Of a DNA stretch of 64,000 bases, positions 42,023 to 51,260 are shown piece by piece; the first letter of the stretch is position 1, and each line of letters begins with the position of its first letter. The stretch covers positions 62,001 to 126,000 of the forward strand of contig NZ_JACYVI010000011.1 in NCBI RefSeq assembly GCF_014842265.1, read 5' to 3'. The notes beneath the pieces are model-generated. The model did not search any database. It was not told the origin of the DNA and saw only the letters and a list, made by a program, of their open reading frames with translations. The position numbers were made by a program, and so were the translations under genes. Source of the stretch: Pseudomonas sp. CFBP 13711. GTDB lineage: Bacteria; Pseudomonadota; Gammaproteobacteria; Pseudomonadales; Pseudomonadaceae.

Positions 42023-42940
42023 TTATTTACGAACCTTGCTGGCAAACAACCCCTGGGGGCGCATCAACAGGATCAGGATCACGATGGACAGGGTCAGGAC
42101 CTTGGCCATCGAGCCACTCATGAAGAACTCCGACAGGGACTGGGTCTGGGCAATGGCGAACGCCGAGGCAATGGTGCCGAACAGGCTGGCCGCGCCGCCG
42201 AAAACCACCACCAGAAAGGTGTCGACGATGTACAGGGAGCCGGCGGTGGGACCGGTGGAACCGATGGTGGTGAACGCCGCCCCCGCGACCCCGGCAACGC
42301 CGCAGCCCAGGGCGAAGGTCATGCGGTCGACCTTGCGGGTGTTGATGCCCACCGCCCGGCTCATGATGCGGTTCTGCACCGTGGCGCGGACGTGCAACCC
42401 CCAGCGGCTGCGGTACAGCATGAGAAAAATCCCGCCGGTCATCAGCCCGGTCAGGCCCATGACGAACAGGCCGTTGCGCGGGATTTCGATGGATTCGGTG
42501 AGGTTGACCGCGCCCATCAGCCATTCGGGCGGGTTGGCGCTGACTTCACGGGCGCCGAAGATGGAACGGAACGCTTGCTGCATGACCAGGGACAGGCCCC
42601 ATGTCGCCAGCAGGGTGTCGAGCGGTCGGTGGTAGAGGCGACTGATCATCACCCACTCCACCACCCAACCCACGGCACCGGCCACCACGAACGACAACGC
42701 GATGGCAAAGAAGAAATAGTACGGCTGCATCCACGGCCAATAGGTCTGTACCAGGGTCGACAGCAGGTAAGTGGTGTAGGCGCCGATGGTGAGGAATTCA
42801 CCGTGGGCCATGTTGATCACGCCCATCTGACCAAAGATGATCGCCAGCCCCAGGGCCATCAACAACAGCACGCAGAACACGGAAAGCCCGTTGAACCCCT
42901 GCATGGCCGCGATGGCACCAAATTCCGATAGCCATTCCAT
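42023..42940 (-). CDS. urtB: urea/amide ABC transporter permease UrtB
   Basis: A 305-residue LivH-type permease with eight to nine helices. It contains GLAIIFGQMGVINMAHGEFLTIGAYT (the family hallmark) and GLHVRATVQNRIMSRAVGIN in the ATPase-docking loop. GGAG precedes the ATG at 42940 at good distance, so I prefer it to in-frame starts at 42976 and 43042, which run into the repeat between urtA and urtB. It forms the channel with UrtC. Confidence 0.9.
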   Translation of the reverse strand: MEWLSEFGAIAAMQGFNGLSVFCVLLLMALGLAIIFGQMGVINMAHGEFLTIGAYTTYLLSTLVQTYWPWMQPYYFFFAIALSFVVAGAVGWVVEWVMISRLYHRPLDTLLATWGLSLVMQQAFRSIFGAREVSANPPEWLMGAVNLTESIEIPRNGLFVMGLTGLMTGGIFLMLYRSRWGLHVRATVQNRIMSRAVGINTRKVDRMTFALGCGVAGVAGAAFTTIGSTGPTAGSLYIVDTFLVVVFGGAASLFGTIASAFAIAQTQSLSEFFMSGSMAKVLTLSIVILILLMRPQGLFASKVRK

Positions 42941-42987
42941 GATGATGGTCTCCGAGGTGAAAAATTGATTGGCCATCCACGTGTGCT

Positions 42988-43091
42988 TGATCGTTCCCAC
43001 GCTCAGCGTGGTAACGCAGCCCGGACGCTCCGCGTCCTGCATGGCCGCAGAGCGGCCGGACCGGCATTCCCACGCAGAGCGTGGGAACGAT
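42988..43091. repeat. GTTCCCACGC inverted repeat unit inside the urt operon
   Basis: Copies of a palindromic unit around TTCCCACGCTCAGCGTGG (42997) and CCCACGCAGAGCGTGGGAACG (about 43069-43090), with GACGCTCCGCGTCC and GCCGCAGAGCGGCC between them. Related TTCCCTACGCTCCGCGTGGG occurs at 51261-51310. It lies between urtA and urtB, so the operon transcript would carry a long hairpin there. Confidence 0.75.
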
Positions 43092-43113
43092 CAGCGCGCC
43101 ATGTCAGCAGGTG

Positions 43114-44358
43114 TTATTGATAGCCCTTCGGAAACGGATTCGGCTCAATCAAGTCCGACTCGTAAACCACCTTGAACTGGCCATCGGCCTGGACTTCACC
43201 GATGCGGGTCTTGCTCCACAGGTGGTGGTTTTCGTGAATCTTCACGTAGCCTTCGGGCGCGGTTTTCAGCTCGATGCCCGGGGAGGCCGCCACCACTTTG
43301 TCGACGTCGAAGCTGCCGGCTTTCTCGACCGCGGCTTTCCACAACCACGGACCGAGGTAGGCGGCCTGGGTCACGTCGCCCATCACCGAATCCTTGCCGT
43401 ACTTGGCCTTGAACGCCTCGACGAACGCTTTGTTGTTGGGGTTATCCAGGCTCTGGAAGTACTTCATGGAGGCGTAGAAGCCCTTCATGTTCTCGCCGCC
43501 AATGCCCAGCAGTTCGTCTTCGGTGACCGAGAGGGTCAACAGCGTCTGCTTGGTGGAATCAACGCCCGCGGCTTTTAACTGCTTGTAGAACGCCACGTTG
43601 GAGCCGCCCACGACCGCCGCGAACACCACGTCAGGTTTCTTCAATTTGACTTTGTTGATCAGCGAGCCGAACTGGGTATTGCCCAGCGGGTAGTAGTCTT
43701 CGCCGACGACCGTGCCGTGGAGCACGTTCTCGATGTGCTTGCGGGCGATCTTCATCGAGGTGCGCGGCCAGATGTAATCCGAACCGATCAGGTAAAAGGT
43801 CTTGGCGCCCTTGGTCTTGGCGATCCAGTCCAGGCTGGCGAGGATCTGCTGGGTGGCCTCCTGGCCTGTGTAGATCACGTTTTTCGACTGTTCCAGCCCT
43901 TCGTAGAAGGTCGGGTAGTACAACAGGCCGTTTTCTTTCTCGAACACCGGCAACACCGCTTTACGCGACGCCGAGGTCCAGCAGCCGAACACCGTGGCCA
44001 CCTTGTCGTTGACCAGCAGCTTGCGGGCTTTCTCAGCGAAGGTCGGCCAGTCGGACGCGCCGTCCTCCTGCACGATTTTGATCTGGCGACCGAGGATGCC
44101 GCCCGACGCGTTGATCTGGTCGATGGCCAGGCGTTCGGCCTGGATCGAACCGGTTTCGGAGATCGCCATGGTGCCGGTGGCCGAGTGCAGCTGGCCGACG
44201 GTCACTTCGGTCGGCGTGACGGCCAGACCCGTGGTGTTGACATCGTCGGCCAGGGTCATCTGGCTGAACACGCTGGCGGCGATCAGCGAAAGGGCTGCCG
44301 CCCCCAATGCCAGGCGTCGGGGGAAAAAGCGCGTGGGGCCTGTCAGTCGTGAATCCAT
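43114..44358 (-). CDS. urtA: urea/amide ABC transporter substrate-binding protein UrtA
   Basis: A 414-residue periplasmic binding protein, first gene of the operon. An N-terminal signal (PTRFFPRRLALGAAALSLIA) contains paired arginines and could use Tat or Sec. The mature part fits UrtA: VTVGQLHSATGTMAISETGS, EDGASDWPTFAEKARKLL, VFGCWTSASRKAVLPVFE, GLLYYPTFYEGLEQS and YLIGSDYIWPRTS. AGGAG lies nine bases before the ATG at 44358. Those conserved blocks line the urea pocket in characterised homologues. In the formamidase context formamide is an equally good guess. Confidence 0.93.
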   Translation of the reverse strand: MDSRLTGPTRFFPRRLALGAAALSLIAASVFSQMTLADDVNTTGLAVTPTEVTVGQLHSATGTMAISETGSIQAERLAIDQINASGGILGRQIKIVQEDGASDWPTFAEKARKLLVNDKVATVFGCWTSASRKAVLPVFEKENGLLYYPTFYEGLEQSKNVIYTGQEATQQILASLDWIAKTKGAKTFYLIGSDYIWPRTSMKIARKHIENVLHGTVVGEDYYPLGNTQFGSLINKVKLKKPDVVFAAVVGGSNVAFYKQLKAAGVDSTKQTLLTLSVTEDELLGIGGENMKGFYASMKYFQSLDNPNNKAFVEAFKAKYGKDSVMGDVTQAAYLGPWLWKAAVEKAGSFDVDKVVAASPGIELKTAPEGYVKIHENHHLWSKTRIGEVQADGQFKVVYESDLIEPNPFPKGYQ

Positions 44359-44459
44359 GTTCCCGCTCCTGTGCTGGTGATTCGCGGCGGCCGGGTGAGG
44401 GTCCGTCGCGAGCTGCGAGCAAGGATGAGGCGGGCGCGGGAATCGAGGTATACGCAGCG

Positions 44460-44488
44460 TGACGTATGCGCGTACGTCATTTGACGTA
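44460..44488. promoter_or_regulatory. TGACGTA/TACGTCA half-sites in the divergent urtA-kinase promoter region
   Basis: TGACGTA at 44460-44466, TACGTCA at 44473-44479 (inverted, six-base spacer) and a third TGACGTA at 44482-44488. They lie about 100 bases from both starts. The LuxR-type response regulator encoded downstream is the obvious candidate ligand; this is inferred from symmetry and position. Confidence 0.5.
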
Positions 44489-44583
44489 GGGCCGGGAACG
44501 CCGGACCGAGGCATGATTGCGCCCGCGGCACAGAAGTTGCTGTTTGAACACAGTTCTCAGTTTCGCGCCAGCAAGGACGGTGA

Positions 44584-47500
44584 GTGGCGAATTCGCTCTC
44601 TCTCATCAGGAACCCCTCAGTGCGACCCTCCGGCTCTCAACGCATCATCAAGGTGCGCCGCGATTACAATCGTCTGGTCGCCGACGAGACCATGGAAGAC
44701 TACGCGTTGCGTTTCACGCCCAAGTCCTTTCGCAAATGGTCGGAATTCCGCATCGCCAACACGGCTGTCGGGGCCGTGTCGTTCCTGGCACTGGAAGCCA
44801 TCGGCGGCGCGCTGGTGATGAGCTACGGCTTCACCAACACCTTGTGGGCCATCATCGCCATGACGGTGGTGATCTTTCTCACCGGGCTGCCCATCAGCTA
44901 CTACGCCGCGCGCTATGGCGTGGACATGGACCTGCTGACCCGTGGCGCCGGCTTCGGCTACATCGGCTCGACCATCACCTCGTTGATCTACGCCAGTTTC
45001 ACCTTCCTGTTCTTCGCCCTGGAAGCGGCCATCATGGCGCTGGCCCTGGAGCTGTACACCCACATTCCGCTGGCGCTGGCGTACGTGATTTGCTCGATCA
45101 TCGTCATCCCGCTGGTGGCCTACGGCATCACCCTGATCAGTCGCCTGCAAATGTGGTCGCAACCGTTGTGGCTGACGTTACTGATCGTGCCCTACGTGTT
45201 CGTGATCTGGAAAAACCCCGACGCGCTGTCCGACCTCACCACCTTTGCCGGCCGGGAGGGCGAGGGCGGCACGTTCAATCTGCTACTGTTCGGTGCCGCG
45301 TTCAGCGTGGCGTTGTCCCTGGTGACGCAGATCGGCGAGCAGGTGGACTACCTGCGCTTCATGCCGGAGAAAACCCGCCGCAACCGCAAGCGCTGGTGGG
45401 CCGCGGTGCTGATGGCCGGGCCCGGCTGGGTCATCCCCGGCGGCCTGAAAATCATGGCCGGCGCCTTTCTCGCCTTCCTCGCCCTGCAACATCAAGTGCC
45501 CATCGAGCGCGCGGCCGAGCCGACGCAGATGTACCTGGTGGCGTTCAACGACGTGTTTGCCTCGCCGGAATGGGCGCTGGCGGCCATGGTGCTGTTCGTG
45601 ATCATTTCCCAGATCAAGATCAACATGACCAACGCCTACGCCGGGTCCCTGGCCTGGTCGAACTTCTTTGCCCGTGTCACCCACAGCCATCCGGGCCGGG
45701 TGGTCTGGCTGGTGTTCAACGTCGCTATCGCGCTGATCCTCATGGAACTGGGCGTGTTCGATGCCATCGAGGAAGTGCTCGGCCTGTACGCCAACGTCGC
45801 CATCGCCTGGATCGGCGCGCTGGTGGCCGATCTGGTGATCAACAAGCCTCTCGGCCTGTCGCCCAAGTACATTGAATTCAAACGCGCGCACCTCTACGAC
45901 ATCAACCCGGTGGGCGTCGGCGCTATGTTCATTGCCTCATTGCTGTCGATGTGTGCCCATTTCGGTGCGCTGGGGGAGGTGGCGCGGGCTGCGCCGCCGC
46001 TGATTTCCCTGACCAGCGCCCTGGTCGCGGCGCCGTTGATCGCCTGGCTGACCAAAGGCCGTTACTACATCGCCCGGGAAAGCGACCCCGGTTTGCTGTT
46101 CCCCCTCGGCCGCCAGACCAGCCTGCGCTGTGGCGTGTGCAGCAATCGTTTTGAAACCCCGGATATGGCCTGGTGCCCGGCGTACGGTTCGCCCATCTGC
46201 TCGTTGTGCTGTTCGCTGGACGCCCGTTGCGGCGATCAATGCAAAACCCGCTCGCGGCTGTCGATGCAATTCGAGGACCTGATCGGCCGCCTCCTGCCAC
46301 GCTTGCCGCGCCAGTACCTGCACACCCGGCTGGCGCACTACCTGGGCCTGCTTACCGTGTTGGTGCTGACCCTGACCGGGGCGCTGACGATGATTTACAG
46401 CCAGGTTTCACATGGGCTGATCGATCAATCACCGCAGGTGCATCACACCCTGATGCTGGCGTTTCTCAAAGCGTTCCTGACCTTTTGCGTATTCGCCGGC
46501 GTACTGGCCTGGTGGGTGGTGCTGACCCGCGAGAGCCGGCGCGTGGCCCTGGAAGAATCCGAGCGGCAGACAGCGTTGCTGATGCAGGAAATCGAGGCGC
46601 ACCACAAAACCGATCAGGCGCTGCAGGAGGCCAAGGAAGCTTCGGAGGCCGCCAACGCCGCCAAGAGTCGCTACGTCACCGGGCTTTCCCACGAGCTGCG
46701 CACGCCGCTCAACAGCATTCTCGGTTTCACCCAGATCCTGCAGCGGGACGTCGCCACCCCGAGTAAACACCTGGATTCCCTGGCGACCATCATGCGCAGC
46801 AGTTCGCATTTGCTGTCGCTGATCGACGGCCTGCTGGACGTGGCCAAGATCGAAGCCGGCAAGCTGCGGCTGGAGCCGACGGAAATCCTGTTCCAGGAGT
46901 TTCTCGACGATCTGGAGAAAATGTTCGCCAGCACGGCCCGGGAGAAAGGCCTGCACTTTCGACTGGAGCTGATCGGACGCATGCCGGAGGTGGTGCGCGG
47001 CGACGAGAAGCGGGTGCGGCAGATTCTGATCAACCTGCTGGGCAACGCGATCAACTTTACGGACAGCGGAGAAGTCTGCCTGCGCGTCAGTTACCGGCGT
47101 GAAACAGCGACCTTCGACATCATCGACACCGGGATCGGCATCGCGCCGGAACAGATCGAACGGATTTTCCAGCCGTTCGAACGGGGCGGGCTGGTACGGC
47201 AAGACAACGGCGTGGGGCTGGGGCTGACCATCACGCGGATGCTCACGGCGTTGATGGGCGGCGCCCTGTCCGTCAGCAGCCAGCCCGAGGAAGGGACGCG
47301 GTTTCAGGTGCGTCTGTTCCTGTCCGAAGTGCGGGTGCCCAAGGCGATCATCGACGTCAATCACGACGTCATCGGTTACGACGGTCCGCGGCGGCTGATT
47401 CTGGTGGTGGACGATCACATCGAGCACCGCAAGGTCATCAGCGGCATGCTCATGCCGCTGGGTTTTGACGTGGCGCAGGCGGCCAACGGGCAAGAGGCGG

Positions 47501-48021
47501 TCAGGCAGGTGTCGCTGCTGCACCCGGACCTGATCCTGATGGACCTGTCCATGCCGGACATGGACGGTTGGGCGACCAGTCGGATGATCCGCCGCAACGC
47601 GCTGTCCCTGGCGCCGATCATCGTGCTGTCGGCCAACGCCAATGCCTTCGCCGATGACAAGGAACGCAGCCTGCAGGTGTGCAATGACTACCTGGCCAAA
47701 CCCCTGCATTTGCCGCAACTGCTGGACCGCATTCAGCATCATCTGCAACTGACCTGGCAGCGGCGTTTGCGCAGCGCCCCGTTGCTCGTGCAGACGCCGG
47801 GGGTGTTGCCGTCGCGGGAGGATCTGGAAGAGCTGTATGAACTGTGCGGCCTGGGCTACATCCGTGGCATTCAACAAAAACTCGACGCCATCGAGCGCGA
47901 GAACACCTACAGCGCCGGTTTCGTCACCGGCCTGCGAACCCTGGCGTCCGGTTTTCGCCTGGATGAACTCAGTCTTCAACTGAAGGAGGCCCTTAATGGA
48001 CGCCATGACCCGAGCCGCTGA
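44584..48021 (+). CDS. NCS1 transporter-hybrid histidine kinase fusion
   Basis: A 1145-residue membrane sensor. Residues about 25-500 form a complete NCS1 (purine/cytosine/hydantoin permease-like) transporter of about 12 helices (WSEFRIANTAVGAVSFLALE, LLTRGAGFGYIGSTITS, QIKINMTNAYAGSLAWSNFF). Residues 516-553 hold eight cysteines in a finger-like pattern. Two further helices (about 590-655) and a coiled coil lead to the HisKA domain (GLSHELRTPLNS, H703), a HATPase (NLLGNAINFTDSG, DTGIGIAP, GVGLGLTI) and a receiver with D987 in LILMDLSMPDMDG. The GTG at 44584 has AAGGA six bases upstream. It is divergent from urtA and overlaps a response-regulator gene, so it probably senses or gauges uptake of a small nitrogen compound and controls the amide operon. 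CbrA, an SLC5-kinase fusion, is an analogy. Confidence 0.92.
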   Translation: MANSLSLIRNPSVRPSGSQRIIKVRRDYNRLVADETMEDYALRFTPKSFRKWSEFRIANTAVGAVSFLALEAIGGALVMSYGFTNTLWAIIAMTVVIFLTGLPISYYAARYGVDMDLLTRGAGFGYIGSTITSLIYASFTFLFFALEAAIMALALELYTHIPLALAYVICSIIVIPLVAYGITLISRLQMWSQPLWLTLLIVPYVFVIWKNPDALSDLTTFAGREGEGGTFNLLLFGAAFSVALSLVTQIGEQVDYLRFMPEKTRRNRKRWWAAVLMAGPGWVIPGGLKIMAGAFLAFLALQHQVPIERAAEPTQMYLVAFNDVFASPEWALAAMVLFVIISQIKINMTNAYAGSLAWSNFFARVTHSHPGRVVWLVFNVAIALILMELGVFDAIEEVLGLYANVAIAWIGALVADLVINKPLGLSPKYIEFKRAHLYDINPVGVGAMFIASLLSMCAHFGALGEVARAAPPLISLTSALVAAPLIAWLTKGRYYIARESDPGLLFPLGRQTSLRCGVCSNRFETPDMAWCPAYGSPICSLCCSLDARCGDQCKTRSRLSMQFEDLIGRLLPRLPRQYLHTRLAHYLGLLTVLVLTLTGALTMIYSQVSHGLIDQSPQVHHTLMLAFLKAFLTFCVFAGVLAWWVVLTRESRRVALEESERQTALLMQEIEAHHKTDQALQEAKEASEAANAAKSRYVTGLSHELRTPLNSILGFTQILQRDVATPSKHLDSLATIMRSSSHLLSLIDGLLDVAKIEAGKLRLEPTEILFQEFLDDLEKMFASTAREKGLHFRLELIGRMPEVVRGDEKRVRQILINLLGNAINFTDSGEVCLRVSYRRETATFDIIDTGIGIAPEQIERIFQPFERGGLVRQDNGVGLGLTITRMLTALMGGALSVSSQPEEGTRFQVRLFLSEVRVPKAIIDVNHDVIGYDGPRRLILVVDDHIEHRKVISGMLMPLGFDVAQAANGQEAVRQVSLLHPDLILMDLSMPDMDGWATSRMIRRNALSLAPIIVLSANANAFADDKERSLQVCNDYLAKPLHLPQLLDRIQHHLQLTWQRRLRSAPLLVQTPGVLPSREDLEELYELCGLGYIRGIQQKLDAIERENTYSAGFVTGLRTLASGFRLDELSLQLKEALNGRHDPSR

Positions 48022-48667
48022 AAACGGCGTCATCCTGATCGTCGATGACGTACCCGATAACCTGGCGCTGCTGTCCGATGCGCTGGACGAGGCGGGGTAC
48101 ATGGTGCTGGTGGCGCTGGACGGGCACAGTGCGTTGACCCGCATCCAGCGTCGGCGTCCGGACCTGATTCTGCTGGACGCGATGATGCCCGGCCTGAACG
48201 GCTTCGACACCTGCCGCCAGATCAAGGCGCAACCGGACACCGCCAACATCCCCGTGCTGTTCATGACCGCGCTGACCGACAGCGAGCACGTGGTGCAGGG
48301 TTTCGAGGCCGGCGCCATCGACTATGTCACCAAGCCGATCGAGTGCGCCGAAGTGCTGGCCCGGGTCGCTTCACATTTGCGCACCGCGCGCATCCTGCAA
48401 ACCGCCCGCACGGCGTCGCAGCCGGTGACGTTCGAAGACAAATCCGCCTACGGCAAATTGTCCCGCCGCTTCCAGCTCACCGACCGGGAAATCGAAGTGC
48501 TGCGCTGGGTGTCCTGCGGCAAAACCAACAAAGACATCGCCGACATCCTGCAACTGAGCCCGCGAACGGTGAACAAACACCTGGAACACATCTACATCAA
48601 ACTCGGCGTCGAAACCCGCACCGCTGCCACCTCCGTGGCCATGGCAGCGATGACCGATCGGGTGTGA
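47996..48667 (+). CDS. LuxR/NarL-type response regulator
   Basis: A 223-residue two-component regulator. The receiver domain (about 12-130) has D61 in LILLDAMMPGLNG and the conserved switch residues (FMTALTD, YVTKPIE). The C-terminal helix-turn-helix (about 155-215) reads LTDREIEVLRWVSCGKTNKDIA and LSPRTVNKHLEHIYIKLGVE. Its ATG lies 26 bases inside the end of the kinase gene, so the pair is translationally coupled and very likely cognate. The expected targets are the divergent urt-fmd operon and its own promoter. Confidence 0.93.
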   Translation: MDAMTRAAENGVILIVDDVPDNLALLSDALDEAGYMVLVALDGHSALTRIQRRRPDLILLDAMMPGLNGFDTCRQIKAQPDTANIPVLFMTALTDSEHVVQGFEAGAIDYVTKPIECAEVLARVASHLRTARILQTARTASQPVTFEDKSAYGKLSRRFQLTDREIEVLRWVSCGKTNKDIADILQLSPRTVNKHLEHIYIKLGVETRTAATSVAMAAMTDRV

Positions 48668-49032
48668 TCCCTCAAAAACTTCTCGGCTGAAGCTGGTCCT
48701 ACCGTCGGAGTCGGTCGCAATTGGCTGCGCAAACAGATTGGCTATTAAACCTGCCTGTATTTAGCTCGGTTATATAAGCCCTATACAACCAACGGTCTTT
48801 ATTGGATCCACTACTTGAACTAATGCCCCGCAATTGAATTGAAGTTGAACTATTTCTCCCCTCATAGAACAGCACTCAACTTTCATCGACAACCGGCCCT
48901 AAATTCCCCGGGTTCGCTGCCGAAACATCTTTCAGGCCGTGCCTTCTCTTTCCTGCAGCACCCGTGCAAAGCGCAGCGCACCTATCGGCATCGCACTCTT
49001 GTCGCTGTCATCTCTGTTATGGACACACGCAT
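48668..49032. other. intergenic region with a degenerate REP
   Basis: A worn REP-like sequence (CTTCTCGGCTGAAGCTGGTCC, about 48680) follows the response regulator. The remainder, partly AT-rich (48740-48870), presumably holds the promoter of the chemoreceptor. No gene is supported. Confidence 0.45.
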
Positions 49033-50925
49033 ATGATCAAACGTCTGGGTTTCAGCAAAAAGATCTTGCTGGCCGCTGCACTCATCGTGGTAGTTGCTTT
49101 CTCGTGTTTTATTCTGGTGAACGATTATCGCCAGCGCGAAACCCTGAAGAACAGCGTCGCCTCCGAACTTCAACAGATGGGCAGTCTGACCACGCAAAAC
49201 ATTCAAACCTGGCTCGACAGCCGCACGCAGTTGCTCAACTCCATGGCCCAGCAGATCGCGGTGGACGGTCCGGCCCAGGGCAGCTTGCAGCGGGCGATAG
49301 GTTTGCCGGTGTATCCGGACAATTTCCAGCTCAGTTATTTCGGCAGCAAGGACGGCGTGATGTTCTCCGTGCCGACGGGCAATCGCCCGGCCGACTATGA
49401 CCCGCGGGCCCGTGGCTGGTACAAGGCGGCCGACGCGGCGCAGGGCATTATCGTCACCGAGCCGTACATCGCAGCTTCGTCGGGCAAGCTGGTGGTGACA
49501 CTGGCCACGCCGGTCCGCCAGCAAGGGCAGATGATCGGCGTCGCGGGTGCGGACATTTCCCTGGACGCCATCAGCAAGACCATCAACTCGCTGAGCTTCG
49601 GCGGCCACGGTTATGCGTACATCGTCAGCGCCGACGGCAAGATTCTGATTCACCCGGACAGCAAGCTGATCCTCAAGAACGTCAGCGAAGCCTACCCGAA
49701 CGGTGCGCCAACCATCGCGCCGGGCGTGGCGGAAATCGAGTCCGGCGGCAAGGCGCAGATCATCTCGTTTACCAAGGTGGAGGGGCTGTCGTCGGCGAAC
49801 TGGTACGTGGCGCTGGTGCTTGACCGCGACGCAGCCTACTCGATGCTGAGCGAATTCCGCTCTTCGGCGATTTTCGCGATGGTTATCGCTGTGGCGATCA
49901 TCATGGTGCTGCTGGGCCTGTTGATCCGCGTGCTGATGCAGCCGTTGCACCAGATGGGCCGTGCCATGCAGGACATCGCCGACGGAGAAGGCGACTTGAC
50001 CATGCGTCTGGCCATCGTGTCCCAGGATGAGTTTGGCGCGCTGGCGCAGTCGTTCAATCGTTTTGTGGAGCGTATTCACGGCTCGATCCGCGAAGTGGCC
50101 TCCACCGCCGGGCAGCTGGGTGAAGTCGCGGCCCGCGTTGTCGGCGCCTCGAACTCGTCGATGGGCAATTCCGATCAGCAGACCAGCCGCACCAGCAGTG
50201 TGGCCGCTGCGATCAACCAGCTCGGCGCCGCCGCTCAGGAAATCGCCCAGAACGCCGCGCTGGCGTCGCAGCATTCCAGCGAGGCCACGCAACTGGCCAG
50301 CGAAGGGCAGGGCGTTGTCAGCCAGACCATCACGGCGATGAATCAGCTGTCGGAGAAGATCAGCGAGTCGTGCGCCAACATTGAAACGCTGAACAACAAG
50401 ACCGCCAACATCGGGCAGATTCTGGAAGTGATTACCGGTATTTCTCAGCAGACCAACTTGCTGGCGCTCAACGCTGCCATCGAAGCGGCGCGGGCAGGGG
50501 AAGCGGGGCGTGGTTTTGCGGTGGTGGCGGACGAGGTGAGGAATCTGGCGCACCGCACCCAGGATTCGGCGCAGCAGGTGCAGGGCATGATCGAAGAGTT
50601 GCAGGTCGGCGCGCGCGATGCGGTGATCAACATGACCGAGAGCCAGCGCCAGAGCGAGAACAGTGTGACCATCGCCAATCAGGCGGGCGAACGGCTCAAT
50701 AGCGTGACCCGCCGGATCAGTGAGATCGATGGCATGAACCAGTCGGTGGCGACCGCGACCGAGGAGCAGACGGCGGTGGTGGAGTCGATCAATGTCGACA
50801 TTACGGAGATCAATACGCTGAATCAGGAGGGCGTCGATAACCTGAAATCTACTCTGGATGCTTGTGCGCATCTGGAGCATCAGACGGCACGGCTGCAGCA
50901 TCTGGTCGGCACTTTCCGGATCTAG
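49033..50925 (+). CDS. methyl-accepting chemotaxis protein with dCache domain
   Basis: A 630-residue chemoreceptor. Helix 1 is at about 10-30. A periplasmic double-Cache domain follows (about 35-275) with DPRARGWYKAADAAQ, VVTLATPV and GVAGADISLDAI. Arg, Trp, Tyr and the late Asp resemble the amino-acid-binding dCache pattern, but the usual Asp after the middle Tyr is missing, so the ligand is uncertain. Helix 2 (about 280-300) leads to a HAMP domain and a signalling domain with the hairpin tip GISQQTNLLALNAAIEAARAGEAGRGFAVVADEVRNLA. The ATG at 49033 has only a weak ribosome-binding site. It is transcribed alone. Confidence 0.93.
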   Translation: MIKRLGFSKKILLAAALIVVVAFSCFILVNDYRQRETLKNSVASELQQMGSLTTQNIQTWLDSRTQLLNSMAQQIAVDGPAQGSLQRAIGLPVYPDNFQLSYFGSKDGVMFSVPTGNRPADYDPRARGWYKAADAAQGIIVTEPYIAASSGKLVVTLATPVRQQGQMIGVAGADISLDAISKTINSLSFGGHGYAYIVSADGKILIHPDSKLILKNVSEAYPNGAPTIAPGVAEIESGGKAQIISFTKVEGLSSANWYVALVLDRDAAYSMLSEFRSSAIFAMVIAVAIIMVLLGLLIRVLMQPLHQMGRAMQDIADGEGDLTMRLAIVSQDEFGALAQSFNRFVERIHGSIREVASTAGQLGEVAARVVGASNSSMGNSDQQTSRTSSVAAAINQLGAAAQEIAQNAALASQHSSEATQLASEGQGVVSQTITAMNQLSEKISESCANIETLNNKTANIGQILEVITGISQQTNLLALNAAIEAARAGEAGRGFAVVADEVRNLAHRTQDSAQQVQGMIEELQVGARDAVINMTESQRQSENSVTIANQAGERLNSVTRRISEIDGMNQSVATATEEQTAVVESINVDITEINTLNQEGVDNLKSTLDACAHLEHQTARLQHLVGTFRI

Positions 50926-50929
50926 ATCA

Positions 50930-51250
50930 AGGGCGTCTGCCTGGGGGCAGACTGTTTCGCCTTCGGCGAGTTACTTGGAAAAGCACCCCAAGTAACCAAG
51001 GGTGCTTGCTCCTGGCTAGGTCCCTCCTTCGTCGGGATACCCTCACTCCGACGACGCTCCGTGGGCCCGCGCCGAACGGACATCCATGTCCGCAACGGCG
51101 CTCTCGCCGCATCCATGCGGCTCGGCCCACTGCGCGTAGTCTGCGTTCGGCCTGCACCCAAGTCGCGATTGGCGGTGACTGAGCCTTTTGCGTATGAAGA
51201 TCAAAAGCAAATCAAGATCAAAAGCTTCCCGGCTGAAGCCGGTCCCACTA
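50930..51250 (-). repeat. REP-linked composite intergenic repeat, copy 2 (inverted)
   Basis: Reverse-complement relative of 18408-18650. It has the same blocks in order (GTCTGCCCC/AGGCAGACG, AACTCGCCGAAGGCGAAAC, CCAAGTAACC, ACTTGGGTGCAGGC, TTTTGATCTTCA) and ends at a REP copy (about 51223-51250). It begins five bases after the chemoreceptor stop. Apparent small open frames here are repeat artefacts. Confidence 0.75.
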
Positions 51251-51260
51251 GGTACGAGGT

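Noticed and set aside
46429..48318. Minus-strand open frame of 629 codons
   Set aside because: Antisense of kinase and response-regulator genes, whose motifs are unambiguous.
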